Source: Mactra quadrangularis
Taxonomy: Eukaryota > Mollusca > Bivalvia > Venerida > Mactridae
Length of the DNA stretch: 64,000 bases
NCBI GenBank assembly: GCA_025267735.1
Contig: CM046307.1
Location: forward strand, 59,763,395 to 59,827,394
Direction of reading: 5' to 3'
The translations under genes were made by a program, and so were the position numbers. This document shows positions 49,860 to 61,489 of this stretch, piece after piece. The stretch's first letter is position 1, and each line of letters opens with the position of its first letter. Under the pieces are notes generated by a model. That model did not search any database and was not told the origin of the DNA. It was given only the letters and a program-made list of their open reading frames with translations.

Positions 49860-49914
49860 ATGATCTCACTCGGACAGTTCTCATCATTTTACCAATGGAT
49901 GCTGGAAAAAGGAG
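49860..49914 (+). CDS. ELOVL exon 1 (start codon)
   Basis: Encodes M-I-S-L-G-Q-F...W-M-L-E-K-G and ends in phase 1 at donor GTAAGT (49915). The split codon becomes Asp with exon 2, giving the family-typical D-P-R-V. Chosen because it restores exactly this junction. Confidence 0.8.
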
Positions 49915-52900
49915 GTAAGTCATTGAATTTGTAGGTTGTCTTTTTATAATTAACAGATCAATCGTTGATTGACCACGCCACGAGTGTAACAAAATGCCGA
50001 TTGTTAATGTTCATATTAGAGTGTGGACTGTTCATTATTTTAAACCTACGTTAATAGTTATTTTTCGTATCTAACAGTAGTGATGGAAAATTCATGCGTG
50101 CATATCCGCTCAACAAGAAAACATATAACATGCAGACACTGTTCTACCGAAGTGGCAGTGCGTCTTAATGAATATGGTTCTGGTAACCTAAATAAACACA
50201 CTAACTTGAATCAATTCTTTGAATAGTTGATGCCACCGTAAAATATGCATATAATCAACCTTTAACTGTAAGTTTAGCATTTATACCAATTTATATCCAA
50301 CTTTTATTGAAACAATGGGCGGTCGCACGAAAAATATCATTCATCAAAACGAAATAGTTATAAAGTACGCCCGATGACAATCGGTCATAAGTTACAAGTG
50401 TTGAAACATGTCTTAAGTTGATATTAGCATGCTTCGTACACATGTTCGTTATACAACCGTTCACACACGTGATTGAACCTTATCGTTGCAATGGAAGTAA
50501 TGGGCGATTTTATGTTATGAATGAAGTAAAAAAAAAAATGTTTTTTAAAATTCTTTTGAATATAAGGCCATTAACTTTTACCTACATATAACCGCTTTGA
50601 AATGCGAATTGGTAAATTATAAAAATTAGATCGAACCATTTTTTACTGGTACATGTATATACATGTATGGGTATATATCTACATGTATATAATACTATAT
50701 ACTAAGATATATGACATTATATACTAATGGTCAGGTTAAACATGTCAAGTACTTGGGGTATATACATGTAGTATTATATACTTGATTAATTAAACCATAT
50801 TTTACATTGATTTTAGCTGGGTATACAAAGTCCCATAGAAATACATTGACAAGTATTGAATTCTTTCTCTTTAAGGGTATACAAATAGGCTAACAAATAG
50901 TTGAGGTTAATTATTCCATACTAAATGTAAAGGTTGAAAAAGAACATAATATTATTAGTGCATATGTACCGGAATGAGTCTACGGAAGCCTTTAAGTGAC
51001 ATTTTGAAATACTTTTTAAATATTTTATATTATATCATTTTTTTCGTTTTAACAAAAAAATATTTCGTATTTAATACGACATTTTTTTGTATTTACGACA
51101 TATTATTTCGTTTTTACGAAATATATTTCGTTTAAACGTTAAGACTAGTTCGTTTTAAGTTTGTATATTCGTAGAAACGAAATAATAGTTCGAAAAAACG
51201 AAATTACGTTCAAACGAAATAATAGTGAAAATAAAAAGTATTTAAAATGTCACTTTAGGGGCTCCGTACGTATCCAATAACTGGTACTCACAGTAAATTT
51301 AAGATAAAGGTGTATTCCAGTTTTACAAATTAAACCTGAAACTTTACCCGTATGTTTATCTATTCACGTTGGTTAAATCAGACCATACTTCCATCCATAG
51401 ACAGTTTCGTTAAAATTAGGGTTTTTAAGCTTTATAGATAGATAGATAGATATAGTTTTTTTCCAATACATATAAAATGCAAGTGGACATTACATAGCAT
51501 GTTATGCGCGTAATGAACATAAGTAGTTTACTCAAATCAAATGAGATATAACCAAATACTAACAGGAATATATTACTATAACTGTGTCTATATAATAAAG
51601 AAAGAAAGAAAGAAAGAACGAACGAAAGAAAGAAAGAGAAAGAAAGGAGAAGGTCACAATGACGCATAGAACAATATACATGTATATGCTGTACTGTAGA
51701 TCTGACGGTCATAGAAACTACATTGAATTTCATGATCTCCTTGATGATATATAGCTTTCTCGCCCGGGATTCGAACTCGCTCATAACTATTTTTATATAA
51801 GAATCGATATGAAATTGACTACACGTATAATAGTATCAGTTAAAAATCCAATTTACTTGGACAATTGGACAGTTGTGATCATGTTGAGAATATACATGAT
51901 AAACAATATATAGTATATACCTGTAGACTTATCAACACTATACATGTAATTAAATAACTAAAGCAAACATACAAAAAATTGTTAAAATTACCACGACGTC
52001 ACGATTTTAAAATGCTATCACATTTGTATTTTCGAAACATTGGTATAAACATGCTAAATTTTATGAAATATAGTTTTTCTTGTATTTCAGATCCCCGGGT
52101 TCAAGAATGGCCTCTCATGGCAACTCCAGGACCCGTACTGACGATATTTCTTATGTATTTAATCACTATAAGACAAGCCCCAAAACTAATGGAGACACAA
52201 AAAGCAGTGAATTTATCAGCTATAATAGTTATATACAACCTTGGTTTGGTGTTACTTTCTGCATACATGTGTTATGAGGTAACTATAGAATATTTTATTA
52301 TAACAAGGGTGAACAGTGAAAGGGTAAAGGGTCCTAGTCTCCATTGAATTTTTGTTAAAAAAACTTTCTTATAGGTAGTTTGGATTCAAGATGTTTTAGT
52401 GTCCGTATCATTCCGGGATAAACATTGATAGCAAGCGAGTATTTCTGGACCAACCTTGTGCATTTGTATACATGTATATCTAGATAGCTAAATATGACTC
52501 AAATATGATGAAGGTACAATGTGAGTTACCTAAGCATATCGCTAGGTATCACTTTGTGCCCTGGTACCCCTCTTACAACAAAAAATATGTGTGGGATATC
52601 AAATTAATGGTACCAGGGCACAAAGCGATACGTAACGATTTGCTTAGGCAACTCGCCTTTGGTCACTTATTCCACAAAACAAATTAAAACATTCAACATA
52701 CTTGTTTGAAATCGAAAGTACAATGGTGATAGAATATTTCTTAATAAATACATTGTTAATATTTTGACAGTATGATCTTGCTTGCCAATGGCAATTAAGA
52801 TTTGTTGAATATTAATACGTAGAATGTTAAGCATATTGCCCTTTATGAATAAACTTCACTATTATATCTATATGTTTACAGTTTTTCATGTCTTCATTTT

Positions 52901-55900
52901 TGGCGGGATATAGTTACATATGTCAGCCGGTAGATTATTCCAATGATCCTTTGGCGATTAGGGTAAGTTTTTCACTTCTGACTCTAATTTCAATTTTGCG
53001 AACATTTATATATTTTTCTTACAATCGTTCATTCTCGTGCCAAGAGACTATCTAGACAGTCATTTTTTTATTACAATATTCAAATAACCTCTGAATCGGT
53101 ACTAGAATGAAGATCAGGGAATAAGGATCTGATTTATACACGTTCATTCCGGGATAAACATTGATAGCAAGCGAGTATTTCGGGACCAACCTGGTATATT
53201 TGTATATATCTAGATAGCTAAATATGACTTAAATATGATAAAGGTACAATCAAACCAATGACTGTGAATATTGAATTTAAATATTTCATAAGTACCACAT
53301 TTGGTTCCATTCATTCATGTTTCAGAAGACTTGGGGCGAGTTGCCTAAGCACAACGCTAGGTATTTAGAAAATAAAATTGGTCTTAGTATGCATATAAGT
53401 TTAATAGACTTTTAATACTTCGAAGAATGAGACATTGTGGCATTAAAAGATATCAAAATTCATAAAATGGTATAACAGTTACCATATGCGGACGGAAATC
53501 GAACAAGGGACTTCCGGATCTAAAATCGTGTATTGTATGTTGCGCCATGACTGCGAGCTTTTTCTATTTTTGCCCATTTTGTTTTTTCAGATGGCAAATG
53601 TATGTTGGTGGTACTTTTTCTCAAAAATCATCGAGCTTTCAGATACCGTAAGCATATTAATCAATGTAAAGCAAGCGTGTACAAGCATTTGGAACCTTAG
53701 AATAGCCAGCCCTTCGTTACTAGTTGTTCAAAACCCATTCAATGTCTAATCCATTTCTTAGTATAGCCTTGATTTAGGCATTTCCTTACAATTATATACT
53801 GGAAACCAGTAAGTAAACTAAACAGTGATTAAGATTGATTGTAAGCAGTTGTTAACCATTGACCTTTGAACTTTGATATTTTTTATAACAATATTCAGTC
53901 CTATAAAATTATTTATGACCTTCCATGCGTTAGTTTTTGAGATGGTTGATATCTATTAAGTGATGATCCATAATTACTCTGAACTTTTTGAGGAGGGTTT
54001 ATTTTGCACAAATTGACCTCACTCAGATTAATATATTACACGCTTCGGTAACCCAACTACATCGAACTGATTAAATGTATACAAATCATTAAAAAATTGT
54101 ATTTCATCTCTCAGGTTATCTTTCACAAGCTATTGTAGAAATCAATATAGTTCGATGGGTCAGTGCAAAGCAAAACTAATCAACATCCGTCTTTATTTAC
54201 ATTTAGTTACACTTGTTTTGAGTTGACCCATATAATTGCCTTTTCTAATCAGTTTGATTTCATACAAGTATAATGTATAAATCTATTTCATGAGCTGTAA
54301 TAACCACTATGTATTTTACAATATATTGTAGGTATTTTTAATTCTTCGTAAAAGACCTGTGTCATTTCTACATGCCTATCATCATAGTACAATGTTATTG
54401 AACTGGTGGCTTGGAGTAAAATATATAGCAGGAGGTCAATGTACGTAGATCTGTTTTCAATCTGATTAAAACCCGATCTAAAAATTTAGATCTGGCCTTT
54501 TCAAACGAGGGTCACGTTCAGGTGACCTTTTCTCCTCATAATATAAATGACGAAATTGTTATGATACGTAACTTATTACATCGTCTACGTCACGCAATTT
54601 GAAATGAGCCGTCCGATCGCAGACTGTGAATAAATACTGCTGTTAAATTAGCTTGCAAACCTTGGTCTAAAAATAGAAATTACGAAATCAAAATGTTATT
54701 AATAGTGTTTCGTCTAGATGAAAGCTACGCATTGATCAGTCGACATAAAGGTCATCTCGACGTGACCCTCCATTGAGATAGTAGAAATCCTGTACGACAA
54801 TGCTCTACAGGATATCTGTTTACGGAGATGGATCTGTTTTATACTGTCGATACAACGAAATTCTGATCGATGGGTTGTGGATTCGATTTCGCATCACTCC
54901 TCCGTCAATGTATACAATGTATGATATAATTTTCTAAGTAACATAGGTTCTTTAATGAATAATAACCTTTTATTCATGTTTAAAGCGACCAAGGTCTATT
55001 GATGACGGAGTCTTTGATACTAGTCCCAGGGGAGGCATACCTTTGTGAAATATGGACATGAAATAGTTTCTACTGCCGGTCATTCTCCCTCCTATTTCTC
55101 ATTCTAAGCCATTTAGGACAATTGTCTGATGGAAGTATGCGCCTAGTAACTGGTTAACAGCTTAATCTAGAGTTTTAACCTTTCCTATGATCTATACAAT
55201 GAGTTGCTATATGGCATTAAATTCAACCCCTCAAAAACGGTGGGTGGTTAAATTGGGTTGAACAGTACACGACTCTATACATTCTCACACCCAGAGAATA
55301 TCAAGATTCTGATAACCCCTTGGTACTTGAATGCACTCTAGATAGAATGTGTGGTATTTTATAAATTCCTGTATAAATTTCTGCATTTTACCAGGTCAAA
55401 ATGACCACCGAGGGTCAAATTATAACAATCATACTGCTTTGATAATGTTGTGAGGTCAAACTGACAACCTAGATTCTAACAGCTTAGTTATCAGTTAACT
55501 TTATTTAAACAATTTATAACAGATAGTAGACTATAAATAAATTAATGTTAAATGTGACATTAATTTTATTACACTCAGGAGCTGTAGTCCAGTAGTAGGA
55601 AGCGCGTTCAGGGATCGAGAGGTCCCGAGTTCTAACCCCACCTTGGGCACTGCTAATTTCCTTGAGCAAGAAATTTACCTGCGATTGCTTCACTTCACCC
55701 AGGGGTAAATGGGTAACTGCGAGGGTGGTTTAATTCCGTTGCGCCAAAGTGTCGGCTGCACTAAGCGGAGTCAAAAGATTCCACAGGAAGATTGATAGAT
55801 GGATACCAGCAGCCCAATGACCAGGGGTAATAGCTGTAAAGTCGGTGAACGTGCATGAGCATGCAACTTAGACTATAAAATGTAATTACTTTACACTCAG

Positions 55901-58398
55901 ACGTTGTGATGCTAGTATTTAGACAATATAATAGATAACTATAAAACTATGTCCAGTTAGTTCTTAATGACCACTCATAATGACGACTTTATCAGTTGGG
56001 TCGTCAATTTTGTACATAGTCTAAGTGTTGCTATGTTTTAACTCATTTGAGAGCTGCATTTTTTTAATTGTTGAAACATTTGATTCTTGAACCCTTTTTC
56101 AAAAACTAACTAATTTTGTCGAGAAATCAAGTGAAACACTTTTTTGTTGTTTGTTCCAATTGTGCTTACATTGAACAAGCAAGCTGCACCACGATACTGT
56201 TTATATAGGTTCTATTGAAGCTCCACTAAACCTTGCATCGCCGCTACGCGTCGTAACACTGACGCTAAATGTCGTAACCGACGCTAAACGTAGCAATTGC
56301 CCAATTGCTCTGAGGATAAATATGTGGCAACGCCGACACGAAACACTAAACCATATTCATAAAACCATTATGATTTGCTTCTTAGAAGCGCCAGTATTAT
56401 ACCTATTTTCTGCAAATTATTTTTACTCTTCTCTACCAAAAACCAGTCACACTCGGTAGCTGGACTCCAACGTTTGACCCTCTGTTAGTTAGGAGCTTCA
56501 GTAAAAACGACACTTTACCATGCTCGAGATCGAATGTCGAACAACATTTCCTACTTACAAAAGGTGGGAAGTACGACAGGTATTGAATAAAAGCAATCTG
56601 ATTAAAACCCGATCTAAAATTTTCCGCTCGCCTACTCGCTAATTTAGATCTGGCCTTTTCCAAACGAAGGTCACGTTCAGGTGACCTTTTCTCATTTGAA
56701 TATTCATGACGAAATTGTTATGATACGTAACTTGTTTACATCGTCTACGTCACGCAATTTCAAATGAGCCGTCCAATCGCAGACTGTGAATAATACCGCT
56801 GTTAAATTAGCTTGCAAACCTTGGTCTAAAAATAGAAATTACGAAATCAAAATGTTATTAATAGTGTTTCGTCTGGATGAAAGCTACGCATTGATTGGTC
56901 GACACACAGTTCATCTCGACGTGACCTTCCTGTACGACAATGCTCTACAGGATATCTGTTTACGGAGATTGGAATAAAAGAGGCAAGTGATTTTGTGAGC
57001 ATCAAACTCGTGACGCAAATGACCTAGAAATGACTTTTGTTAGACACGTTGTATTTTCAACAATAAGTGTAAAGTACTTAGAATGAATGATGTACATGAA
57101 CTGCGTTGCGTCATTTCTCGTCAGAGCAATTGCCACTTATAAGCTTCTGTCCTGTCGAAATCAAGAAGGAATAAAAAGGATACACGCCTCAGAGTTCCGG
57201 TTGATGGCCCCCGGTAGTTGTTACTCGCTTACTTTATGTTTTTATCTAATGATTTCAGCATGGTTTCTAGCAATGTTGAATACTCTAGTGCATGTAGTAA
57301 TGTATTCATATTATGGATTGTCTGCCCTTGGTCCAGAAATCAGGAAATATTTATGGTGGAAGAAATATCTAACTATGTTGCAACTGGTGAGTTCTTACAC
57401 GTTTATCGGATCTTTATTTAACACTTATTTCATACATTCTCAATAACAATCATGAATTTTGCTGATGCAAGTAAAAAAACTAAATTTAACTTACCTTTTC
57501 AAAACATTTGAGCCGCGATGCGTCCTGGCGCAGTGGTAAATATCGCAATCCAGATTATTTTGCGGTAGCATATCTGTCTATGAAATTTTCAGTAATGTCC
57601 ATTTCCTCCAAATGAGGAAGCGTTTCTGCTGTATGCAGAATGGTATTAAATATAAAGCAAGACCTGACAAAAGAAAGATGTCTAGGAAACTGAAAAGGTT
57701 AGTTGTCCGCAGTATGTAACTTACTAAATTTGGTCGAGTTTAACTCATGAGCCTTGAAAATGATATTTTCGTTCGAGACAACACCCCTCTTTGAAAAATT
57801 ATAATTTACCTGATGAAATAAATGTTGATCTTACATGGAATTGACGAATATCTTCTACAATTGAACCCCTTTAAACCGCACTGGCTTCATGCTAAAAAAA
57901 ATTCGGACTGGAGAGGTTTCTAGAATAAAAGGGTTCTGCGTTTTTGAACCCTTAGAAACTACAACAGTTTCTCACAAGAACGATCTCTTAGTGTCCGGCT
58001 TCATATTTCCCATCTTTCAACACAGATTTCCAGGAAATTCCTCAATTCCGCTGCTTCCACAAACGTGATTTAGATACAGTGAGAAGATATCAGTTAGACC
58101 GTTACAAGTGTACAAAATGACATGGAGATAGTTTAATTTCACATTAAAACTCACGTAAACCTTTTCCCTATTTTTTCAAAAAAACTATGCTTATCTTTAT
58201 TATTCTGTCTTATAATTTCAGAGCCAGTTTGTTGCTGTGGTAATACATACAGGAATCAACATGCTACAATCTGATTGTAAATTTCCTCAAGGTTTTAATT
58301 ATGCTGTATTTTTGTATGCCATATCATTAATTATATTGTTTTCTAATTTCTTTAATAAGACTTATACTAAGAAAAATAAGAATGATAAGGAAAGATAA
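49860..58398 (+). CDS. Very-long-chain fatty acid elongase, ELOVL1/7-like (complete, 7 coding exons)
   Basis: Exons 49860-49914, 52091-52278, 52882-52962, 53591-53647, 54332-54440, 57259-57386 and 58222-58398 join in frame (795 nt, 264 residues plus stop). ELOVL enzymes condense malonyl-CoA with acyl-CoA in the ER membrane, the first step of chain elongation. Diagnostic motifs are present: K-I-I-E-L-S-D-T (120-127), the catalytic histidine box H-A-Y-H-H (141-145), [12 protein letters not shown] (171-182), and L-T-M-L-Q-L-S-Q-F. Several hydrophobic segments fit the seven-helix family. The text [16 protein letters not shown] favours ELOVL1/7 over ELOVL4. The length is at the short end of the usual 265-315. 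The basic C-terminus (K-K-N-K-N-D-K-E-R) is not a canonical KXKXX signal. The ATG has A at -3, and an acceptor-like CTCCACTAG at 49846 hints at an upstream non-coding exon. Confidence 0.93.
50983..51266. mobile_element. TA-flanked inverted-repeat element (284 bp), in ELOVL intron 1
   Basis: CGGAAGCCTTTAAGTGACAT and its partner (complement of GTCACTTTAGGGGCTCCG) form the ends; TA lies outside both. The interior is full of ATTTCGTTTTTACGAAAT-type palindromes. Half of a related element is at 62631-62735. Confidence 0.75.
51596..51650. repeat. Microsatellite (GAAA)n
   Basis: A run of GAAA units with GAAC variants in ELOVL intron 1. A short GATA run is also present at 51435-51451. Confidence 0.9.
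52091..52278 (+). CDS. ELOVL exon 2
   Basis: Acceptor TTGTATTTCAG; donor GTAACT at 52279. Encodes D-P-R-V-Q-E-W-P-L through the first membrane helix and P-K-L-M...[12 protein letters not shown], all well conserved in ELOVL proteins. 188 nt, phase 1 to 0. Confidence 0.92.
52521..52656. mobile_element. Small inverted-repeat element (136 bp)
   Basis: About 47-bp arms: GTGAGTTACCTAAGCA...CTTTGTGCCCTGGTACC and the complementary GGTACCAGGGCACAAAG...TGCTTAGGCAACTCGC. There is a 40-nt loop. It lies in ELOVL intron 2. Confidence 0.8.
52882..52962 (+). CDS. ELOVL exon 3
   Basis: Acceptor TATGTTTACAG; donor GTAAGT at 52963. 27 codons, including [12 protein letters not shown] and ending A-I-R, the usual stretch before the K-x-x-E-x-x-D-T helix. 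Confidence 0.9.
53591..53647 (+). CDS. ELOVL exon 4
   Basis: Acceptor TTTTTTCAG; donor GTAAGC at 53648. 19 codons, [19 protein letters not shown]. The start codon-like ATG is internal. Confidence 0.92.
54332..54440 (+). CDS. ELOVL exon 5 (histidine box)
   Basis: Acceptor ATATTGTAG; donor GTACGT at 54441, chosen over an upstream GT at 54434 because it keeps the family spacing between W-W-x-G-V-K and N-T-x-V-H. Contains H-A-Y-H-H; the second position is Ala where most animal ELOVLs have Val. Confidence 0.88.
55025..55235 (+). mobile_element. tRNA-derived SINE (family S2), headless
   Basis: It carries the S2 body (GGACATGAAATAGTTTCTAC, GTCATTCTCCCTCC, AACTGGTTAACAGCTTAATC) without a tRNA-like head, and is diverged. 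Confidence 0.65.
55582..55895 (+). mobile_element. tRNA-derived SINE (family S1), full length
   Basis: This is the best S1 copy: head with CTGTAGTCCAGTAGTAGGAA and GGTCCCGAGTTCTAACCCCA, then GCACTGCTAATTTCCTTGAG, AACTGCGAGGGTGGTTTAAT and GATTGATAGATGGATACCAG, and tail GTGAACGTGCATGAGC to AATTACTTTAC. Confidence 0.85.
57259..57386 (+). CDS. ELOVL exon 6
   Basis: Acceptor ATGATTTCAG; donor GTGAGT at 57387. Encodes [18 protein letters not shown] through K-Y-L-T-M-L-Q-L. The longer open frame upstream of 57259 is intron. Confidence 0.9.
57515..57660 (+). mobile_element. Possible tRNA-derived SINE remnant
   Basis: A box A-like CCTGGCGCAGTGGTAA occurs at 57530. The following 100 bp have no second clear box. 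Weak call. Confidence 0.3.
58222..58398 (+). CDS. ELOVL exon 7 (stop codon)
   Basis: Acceptor TTATAATTTCAG; stop TAA at 58396-58398. Encodes [16 protein letters not shown], a last membrane helix and a lysine-rich tail. Confidence 0.9.
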   Translation, partial: SQFVAVVIHTGINMLQSDCKFPQGFNYAVFLYAISLIILFSNFFNKTYTKKNKNDKER

Positions 58399-58834
58399 CA
58401 ACTGTAGTATTTAGATTTTTATTTTACAATTTATTATATACACATGAACATTTTACTAATATACACATAAGTGTTAAAGCGGCTCTTAGATACAGATTCC
58501 AACCTGAATGTTATCCTTTCTTAAACTATAGACACTGGCTTCATGTAGAAACCTTTTTGAAGCAGTCAAGTAGTGTTCTGATAGTGATACATGTACAACC
58601 ATTGTATTAAAAGAAAGTGAAAGTACACGTATACATTAAAACATACCACGTTACTAACGGTATATATCGCGGGTTTTGCGTAAAAACGGTCGTTAGTCAA
58701 TACAAGATAAGAGTGAGTTACTACCGTTTTGCGCTAAACCTGGGATATGATTCTAGTGCGTTCATGTGACTTTTATGTTTATTTCATACAATTTATGGGT
58801 CAAGTTGCCCTTAATGTTAAAAAATTTATACCCT

Positions 58835-59120
58835 TAGCACAATAACAGAAGCTGACAGGTTAATTTTAACATATCTTAGCACAATTACAGAAGCTGACAG
58901 GTTATTTTAACATATCTTAACACAATAACAGAAGCTGACAGGTTATTTTAACATATCTTAACACAATAACAGAAGCTGACAGGTTATTTTAACATATCTT
59001 AACACAATAACAGAAGCTGACAGGTTATTTTAACATATCTTAACACAATAACAGAAGCTGACAGGTTATTTTAACATATCTTAACACAATTACAGAAGCT
59101 GACAGGTTATTTTAACATAT
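58835..59120. repeat. Tandem repeat, ~41-bp unit, 7 copies
   Basis: The unit is ACACAATAACAGAAGCTGAC followed by AGGTTATTTTAACATATCTT. Copies are almost identical. It lies 440 bp downstream of the ELOVL stop codon, possibly within its 3' UTR. Confidence 0.92.
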
Positions 59121-59656
59121 CAACAACATTTTACTTGCTGAAATTTACGTATGTCACTAGTTTTTGGATGAGTGATGTTAACAATTATTAGAATTGCCTC
59201 ACTTAACTATATTAATTAATTTAATATAAAAAGTTAGTTTATAAATGTTAAGTTTAGTTCACAAGATGTTCCATTAATAATACATATTTATATCATATGT
59301 CCACATCAGGAACACTTTGACCATTCATTGAATGAATAAACCATTTGTAGTGAATGGCCAAGGAGTTCCGAATGTATATTTCCTGATAAGATTTACTGAT
59401 TAAATTATATATATTTTTATTAATACACATGTACATTTTTTAATTACCACAGCGATATCACTATACCGGTTGCTTATTTATAAATACTCTATTTTCTGGA
59501 TTATTTATACAAAATATAAAATAGTCTATACAATAAAATGACATATTTTTACATTTGGTTTTTGTCTTATCTGTTTGTTAAAAAAAACCAAGAATTTGTT
59601 GGCTGGGTCTTCTTTATCAGAGTAAATACCCGACGATGTAGATCTTGGTAAATTTT

Positions 59657-60087
59657 TAGGGGTGACGTGTAACGATTAACCGATATACCGCTTAATATTG
59701 CAAAATGAATTCTGACGGTTTTTAATCAAGTCGTTTTTTTCTTGAAACAGTTTTTGTAGCTATGAGCCGTACTGATTGTTTTTATCTGAATCTGAATCTA
59801 AATATTTTAATAAATGTAAAAATGTGATGAAAACTTGAAATGATTCACTTGCGCTTAAATATGATAAACATTTCGTCAAATAAGAGAATAATTATCTTCG
59901 AAAGATAAGAGATCACTTGAAAAAAAACGTATAACGAACCCAATTCACGTGTATTGATTCATGCTTCGCATGTCAACTAAAAAACGATACGTATTGTAAT
60001 ATACATGTATTGCAATACCGGGTTTTTACGGGTTTTGCATATTGCAATATATTGCAGTACAGTTTTTACCGTATTGTCTCACCCCTA
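59657..60087. mobile_element. hAT-like element (~431 bp)
   Basis: The ends TAGGGGTGACGTG and GTCTCACCCCTA match the 1176-bp element at 24834 in the first eight bases. Flanks are TAAATTTT and AAATTTAT, so the duplication is not clean. Subterminal TATTGCAATA-type palindromes are again abundant, mainly on the right. Confidence 0.65.
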
Positions 60088-60593
60088 AAATTTATTACTA
60101 CAACATAGATAGATACTTAATAGTGTTTTTGACTTGGAACCGTACCGACCGCCTATGAACCACAACAAATATTGAGTCAACAAAGGACTATCATTTTGAT
60201 ACTTATAAAACTGCTTAAATCTGTCAAATCAAACTGCCAACTTATTGTGGTCGAAAACAAAACGGAAAAAATATCAATCATCAAAACAATCGGTTTGGTA
60301 AATCGGCAGTAGTTTTCAACATAATGCGAATATGTATATAGATAATAGGTATGAACATGTTCTAGCATGTTTACAGTTCGCATATTCATTTAAATTTTCT
60401 GTTAAATTAACAAAAAAGTATAATTTGTTTATCATATATATAAGTGAGAAGTAGCATGGTATCGTTACACAATCCAAGTCATATATGAATATTGCTGAAC
60501 AAATGTCAAAAAGAGACACTATGAGTCCGTTGCGCATGGAAGTCGCTACTGTGACGAGCATTGGTACGGAGATACGGATTTTAACATTGTCCA

Positions 60594-61080
60594 ATGTGAC
60601 GTCAGTTCATCTTGGTCAAAGGATGCGTTCATTGATGCGTTATTACGTCTTAGTATAAAAGGAGGAAATTAGTTGAATTAGTCAGTCTGCAGTTGGCAGT
60701 TGAGACACGTATATGATGGTTGGTGACACAACGCTATAAGAATTACCTTGAAAACCCGAAGTCAACTGCCTTTCTTGTTGTTTACCGCAACTCTGCCGAA
60801 GCCTCGCTTCCCCAGAGTAGTATACAAATGGAGAAACGACCGGATCGCAGCCGTGTTCTATAGCTGTTGTTTGTGAATAATGATAAGGCTGAGAGCCGAA
60901 AAAGAGTTGCTGGCCCTAAGGTCTCCGTGTTAGATGTACATGTATATCTATGAAAGAAACTATTGTAGAGTTTCATGGGTTGCCAGCTTTGTTTTTAAGA
61001 CAGGCCTATTAGTTAAATAATATATTTGTTATTATTAGTGTTTGTAATATAATAATAATAAAAGATATATATACTTATAA
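60594..61080 (+). promoter_or_regulatory. Core-promoter-like segment, possible solo LTR
   Basis: TATAAAAGG at 60654 stands 25-30 bp before TCAGTCT (about 60681), a good TATA/initiator pair, and TGACGTCA (cAMP-response-type site) lies upstream at 60597. An AATAAA-containing stretch follows near 61055. Promoter, then poly(A) signal within about 400 bp, is the layout of an LTR, but no clean ends or target duplication were found. It could also be a promoter for an unseen gene. Confidence 0.3.
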
Positions 61081-61337
61081 CCGCTCGGATACACGTTAGC
61101 GGCCGACGAAAATGTGAGTGTTCTGAATGTATTCAGGTAGCCAGAAAACGATATTGATAATTAGCGCTACTATTAGTAATATAGCAAACCGTTGCATGGG
61201 AAATCGCTATGAAGTGCTAGGTAGCGATACATTTACTTAACTGGCACCATATCTAGTCATAATAAAATTATCAAAATATAACTAATGCAGACGAGAGGTA
61301 CGATATTCCGGGACATTATGAAGTTTGATGTTCTGTC

Positions 61338-61489
61338 TTATTGTGTCACTGATTGATGTTGTTTAGTAGCGGCCAGTTCCCTGGCTTTCTCTCTTAACGT
61401 TCTACGTAGAATCTTTCCCGATGCTGTTCTCTGGATTTCTGTAACAAATTCCACCCCTCCGCGGAGTTTCATGTGTGGTGCAACTTGTC
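61338..61489 (-). CDS. Acyl-CoA synthetase last exon
   Basis: Acceptor (minus) TTTATTAACAG before 61489; stop TAA at 61340-61338. Contains V-A-P-H-M-K-L-R-G-G-V and the catalytic S-G-K-I-L-R-R. Confidence 0.92.

Larger units (their letters stand above)
52413..53370. repeat. Intron sequence duplicated across exon 3 of ELOVL
   Basis: The stretch TTCCGGGATAAACATTGATA...AAGGTACAAT occurs at 52413-52520 (intron 2) and 53146-53250 (intron 3), on either side of exon 3. The intron-3 copy is followed by a fragment (53336-53372) of the inverted-repeat element found whole at 52521-52656. Confidence 0.7.
54456..56976. repeat. ~380-bp direct duplication in ELOVL intron 5
   Basis: The segments 54456-54830 and 56594-56976 are near-identical, from CTGATTAAAACCCGATCT through GTTATGATACGTAACTT and CAAATGAGCCGTCC-like blocks to ACAGGATATCTGTTTACGGA. 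Between them lie two SINEs. The first ends 16 bp downstream of exon 5. No frame is conserved between the copies. Confidence 0.8.

Noticed and set aside
51425..51784. 119-codon minus-strand frame with hydrophobic stretches
   Set aside because: The hydrophobic part is the translation of the GAAA microsatellite; there is no support from splice sites or similarity.
57087..57258. 5' extension of the ELOVL exon 6 reading frame
   Set aside because: A clear acceptor ends at 57258 and the family similarity begins exactly there; the upstream part is intron.
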